Shown here: positions 60,115 through 64,000 of the stretch, piece by piece | Position numbering within the stretch: position 1 is the first letter of the stretch | Layout: each line of letters starts with the position of its first letter | Origin: Prinsepia uniflora | Lineage: Eukaryota > Streptophyta > Magnoliopsida > Rosales > Rosaceae | Length of the DNA: 64,000 nucleotides | NCBI GenBank assembly: GCA_032719365.1 | Contig: CM064866.1 | Coordinates: forward strand, 73,481,028-73,545,027 | Reading direction: 5' to 3' | Notes under the pieces: generated by a model | Told to the model about the DNA's origin: nothing | The model's input: only the letters and a program-made list of their open reading frames with translations | Databases searched by the model: none | Made by a program: the position numbers and the translations under genes

Positions 60115-62956
60115 TGACAAGACCCACCCCGATTACCACCTCGATAACCGGGACGAACCTTGCTCCCGTTTGATAATCACACTCAAAAGACCAAAATAAC
60201 CTCAAAAGACCAAAATAACCTCAAAAACCACAAAGCATACATTGCCAGACCAGGGAGAAGTTATAATACAACTAGTCAGCAGTAATACATAGCATAGTAA
60301 TAGTACATGATAAGAACAAAAATCCTACTGTGAGCTGACTAAACACGCAACGGAAAACTCTATGCATCTGCCTCTGATTCAACGTTATCCCCGACGCTTA
60401 CACCACGACCTGGAGGGTAATTAAAACCATAAAAGTGTGAGTGGACTAAAAATAAATAAGGGTTTCAAAAACAGTTTTTATAAACAAACTAGGATTTTAC
60501 CCTCCGTTTTAAAAACATGCATGCATAACTAAGTATCTGAAAACAACAATATAAATAGTATAATAATTGTTATGGGAACATCATCATAAAAACATGAAAT
60601 ACAAAATATCATCATCCAATCGAACCTGCTGGATCTATCCGAGTCTTTAAACTCCCGAGTCTTTAAACTCAATACAGGCATCAATATAATCTTAGTCTTT
60701 AAACTCCCGAGTCTTTAAACTCAACAGGCCTACGGGAGAAAATCATAATATCCGAGTCTTTAAACTCAATCCGGGTCTTTAAACACAATCCGAACCCGCC
60801 CCCGTCATATCATATCCAGGTTTTTAAACCCAATAACCAGATCCAGCAAATCCAATCCAAACCGTTTTTAAATCATTTATAAATCCATGTCCAAACCCGA
60901 ATTCAAAATCACTATTTTGAAGCCATGCCGGTGTTCAGAACCATCATTCCGAATCCAAATCCGGAAATCCCTTTTTCAAGCTTTAAAACCAAATCTCGTT
61001 TTCCGAAATCCGATTCTAAAATCGAAAACCTTGATCATCGAAATCATTGTTTCAAAACTCATTTGTAATCATTGAAAACAAGCCATGTATTTAAATCCCC
61101 AAAACCATAGCATCGGAATCATAAACAAATCGTATCTCGTAAAACGTGCCGAAATACGTATAAATCTAAGAAACATCTTGAAAATCGTGCAATTATGTAA
61201 AACAGATATAGATTACTCAATAACATAAAATCATATTTAAAAACATGGAATAAGTAGATAAAAACAGTTATGCATGCTCGGTTAGAAAAGAAAAGTCCAC
61301 TCACTAGGTCTGAACGCGTCAATCGCGCTCCGTACGCTCCTCGAGTGCCTCAGGAATATCCCGACCTGTCAAGTACCACAATTCCGGGTCACAAACACTT
61401 CATTAAAGCTCACACTAATTTCCCCAATTTTTCGGGATTTTTAAACGTAATTAAATTAACCCCTAAACTTTCGAACACTCAAAACTAACCCGAGATGGTG
61501 TCCGATTGACTTAAAACTTTTCCCAAAATGTTTGTTACATCGATTAGAGTGAAAACCATGTTGGACACTTCCCCAAAACATGCTCCACGTGCCCTCACGC
61601 GCCACCCAAAGTGGCTGCGCGTGGGAGCCACGCGTCTGCTACTGTTCATCGTCAACCTCCAGCCAACCCGGTTTAGACCGATCCAGACCGGTTTGGTCCA
61701 ACCGAGCCGACGAGGTCGGTTTTCACCCATTTTCAATCCATTCTCAGTCCTTTGTTCCCCATAAATTTCTTCCTTGAATTTGTGACTGATTCTACTAACT
61801 AAAACACGAAATGAAGCCCTACACCTTACCTCCCAAACTTCGAACCAAAACTCAGAAATCCCTTTTCTCTGATTCCGGCCACCTCGAGCTTTTCCAGTCA
61901 CGGTTTCGAGTCCTGGGGCACCTGGGTAATCTCCTAAGATGATAAACAACCATACAGTGGTTCAATAACACGCCAAAACCATCGATTTTAGTCCAGACCG
62001 TCTCAGGGAAAACAGAGGACGTTAAACGACTTAATTATGCTCTACTCACCGCCATGAGCTCCACCGTGGCCCTGCACGTCCAGAGGCACTCCTCAGCTCA
62101 ATAAACACCACCACAAGCCCAACTTCGATGGGTTGATCGATTGAGGTTCATGGTCGTGCATAGTTGTTTCTCTATTGTGATTTCTGGTTTCCTCCCTAAT
62201 CACACTTACTCAACCTTTAAACCTTTCTTAATCACAATCAAACAAATCACTCGAACGCCTTTGATCACTCACTCAAGCCCAAATCACTCACACACTGAAA
62301 ACTGATCGATTAAACTCACGGTCTCAGTCTCTGCTTTCTCATTTGTGCGATAACAATCCAATTTAAAATTTGGTTTAAACCATGAGAGAAGGCTGGAAGC
62401 CTCTAGGAAATGGCCAGGTGTCAATCACTCTGTCGAATCAGCCCAAAAATATCCAATCCAAGCTTCCTAGATGTTCTTATCCAGTTGGACACATTTCCCC
62501 AGGTGTTAAAAAACTAAACTGCCCCTGAAAGTCCAAATTACCATTTTACCCCTCACCTATCTAGACCCATAACTTAACCGTCTGACGTCCGATGATGGCG
62601 TGCCACCTGTCGTTGTACTCAGGACGTCGAGACCTATCTAACGGTCCTCGTTTTGCATGAAAACTAATGGTCAAACAAAAAGTCAACAAAATCCCCCCTT
62701 TAAACCAATTTAAGAAAATGCCCTCGACCTTCCGAACATCATAACTTCTTCCCCGGTTGTCCGAATCGGACGTGCCACCTATCTACAGACTCGTGACGTC
62801 CCGAACTACGTCATAGTCATCGACCAACGTCCATTCGACTTGCCAATCAAAAAGTCAACCTTTGACCATACTATTCACAAGGGTAAACCCATTATTTTTA
62901 TACACATCTTTTCCAAATTTACATTTTTGCCCTTTTTGAAGGTCCAGGTCGATACA
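60115..62956 (-). mobile_element. 3' LTR of gypsy element J
   Basis: TGACAAGACCCACC...GGTCGATACA, 2842 bp; on the minus strand it starts TGTATCGACC. It directly follows (on the minus strand) a polypurine tract AAGGGGGGTAGAT. It holds GTGAGTGGAC (60437-60446), GTCCACTCAC (61295-61304), and between them an array of GAGTCTTTAAACTC hairpins (about 60645-60840) with variants such as GGTTTTTAAACC. The 5' LTR lies outside the window. Confidence 0.9.
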
Positions 62957-62970
62957 ATCTACCCCCCTTA
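62957..62970 (-). other. Polypurine tract of element J
   Basis: The minus strand reads TAAGGGGGGTAGAT just before the LTR start. It lies about 20 bp beyond the pol stop codon. Confidence 0.88.
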
Positions 62971-62991
62971 AAAGAATTTCACCCTCGAAAT

Positions 62992-64000
62992 TTAATGAAA
63001 TAAATAGGGGTACTGTTCACGCATTAAGGCCTCGGGTTCCCAAGTTGCTTCTTCTACCTTATGATTCCTCCACAATACTTTTACCAAGGGAACCGTCTTC
63101 CTCCGTAGCACCTTATCCTTACGATCCAGAATCTCCATAGGCTACTCCTCAAAACTCAAATCCTCTCTAAGTTTGACAGGTTGTGCTTCCAAAATGTGAG
63201 AGTCATCCCGAATGTATTTCCGAAGCATAGACACATGAAAAACATTATGTACCTTAGCCAGGTTTGATGGTAATGCCAATCGATAAGCAACAGGACCAAT
63301 CCTCTCCAAAATCTCATAGGGTCCAATGTAGCGGGGACTTAACTTCCCTCGTCTGCCAAACCGTACAATACCCTTCCAAGGAGATAACTTCAAGAAGACC
63401 CAATCTCCTACCTCAAACTCCAGATCTCTGATCCTACGGTCGGCATAGCTCTTCTGTCGGTCCTGGGCTGCTTTGAGTCTATCTATGAAAAGTGCAACTT
63501 TTTCCTGGGTAAGGTCTACCAACTCTGAAGTTGTCAGTCTCCTTTCACCCACCTCGGTCCAACACAACGGGGTTCTACACTGCCGTCCATACAAGGCTTC
63601 ATAAGGGGCCATCCCAATGCTCGCCTGGTAATTGTTGTTATAACAAAACTCCATCAAAGCTAGATGTGACTCCCAAGTACCTTGAAACTGTAGAACACAG
63701 GCTTGCATCATATCCTCCAAAATCTGGATGGTTCGCTCTGACTGCCCGTCGGTCTGAGGATGAAAGGCAGTGCTGAAATGTAGCTTCGTCCCAAAAGCTT
63801 CCTACAGACTCTGCCAAAACTGTGAAGTAAACCTCGGATCCCTATCGGAAAGTATCGACTCTGGAGTACCATGCAACCGAATAATCTCATCGATAAACAA
63901 TTGCGCAAACTGCGTCATCCAGAAGTTCTCTAGCACTGGCGAGAAATGAGCTGACTTCGTGAGCCTATCCAAAATCACCCATACGCCATCATGACCCTTA
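62992..64000 (-). pseudogene. Ty3-gypsy (chromovirus) pol, integrase and chromodomain end, two in-frame stops
   Basis: Minus-strand frame entering from the right edge. The integrase core has catalytic acidic residues in WVILDRLTKSAHFSPVLENF, LSDRDPRFTSQFW and SERTIQILEDMM (D, D, E). Next comes a C-terminal GDWVFLKLSPWKG and RGKLSPRYIGPYEILERIGP (GPY/F module), HVSMLRKYI, and a chromodomain (RRKTVPLVKVLWRNHKVEEA then TWE), ending with TAA at 62992-62994. This order is typical of Tekay/Del-type chromoviruses, whose chromodomain is thought to guide insertion into heterochromatin. The frame is broken by TAG at 63802-63804 and TAG at 63142-63144. Each stands where relatives usually have glutamine, consistent with C-to-T change of a CAG codon. 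No frameshift was seen in the visible part. Confidence 0.93.

Overview
The window is nuclear DNA from a flowering plant, almost certainly a eudicot. The evidence is GT-AG introns in AT-rich noncoding DNA, a PUX-type UBX protein, a SHOOT MERISTEMLESS-type KNOX homeobox gene, and Ty1-copia and Ty3-gypsy LTR retrotransposons. I cannot name the species. No tRNA, rRNA or CRISPR array was seen.

Layout. (1) Positions 1-10.7 kb are a small gene island: the 3' part of a one-domain AAA ATPase gene (+), a doubtful tail-anchored ORF, an intronless coiled-coil protein gene (-), a ~1 kb non-autonomous DNA transposon with 12-bp target duplications, and a complete 4-exon PUX4-like gene (+). (2) 10.7-12.8 kb is AT-rich DNA with an (AT)n tract and a recent 337-bp tandem duplication. 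(3) 12,778-39,845 is 27 kb of long LTRs nested in each other. By pairing TG...CA ends with 5-bp target duplications I resolve eight insertions: X (contains A, which contains B, which contains C) and D (contains E and F; F contains G). Only A keeps two LTRs, with a primer-binding site and polypurine tract, and its 3.7-kb interior is non-coding. The rest are solo LTRs. (4) 39.8-47.5 kb is AT-rich intergenic DNA that carries relatives of the repeat into which the nest inserted. (5) 47,516-50,920 is a complete 4-exon STM-like KNOX I gene (+). (6) 53.8-56.3 kb is a decayed copia element. (7) 56.4-64 kb is a second LTR nest (H, then I, then J). It ends in a chromovirus-type gypsy element whose pol (-) runs off the window with two in-frame stops.

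The most unusual signal is inside the long LTRs. At least ten divergent copies share one architecture. An outer inverted repeat (GTGAGTGGAC ... GTCCACTCAC, about 0.7-1.4 kb apart) encloses, in most copies, ATGCATGCAT-type palindromes, and these enclose an array of very short hairpins. Between units and between copies the stems change in compensated pairs. In LTR C six hairpins keep the same loop while the stems read CTCCAG/CTGGAG, ACCGG/CCGGT, GCTGG/CCAGC and CTCTGG/CCAGAG. In LTR B the outer repeat itself has a compensated change (GTGAGTGGGC ... GCCCACTCAC). This looks like selection for nucleic-acid structure in a family of plant LTRs. I do not know a description of it. The same LTRs carry an as-1-like pair of TGACG motifs in U3 and a 9-bp-stem hairpin near the U5 end.

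The genes are not an operon and act independently. The AAA ATPase and the PUX gene (a cofactor of the CDC48 AAA ATPase) also appear to be near neighbours in Arabidopsis, from memory AT4G04180 and AT4G04210, so the left island may be conserved synteny.
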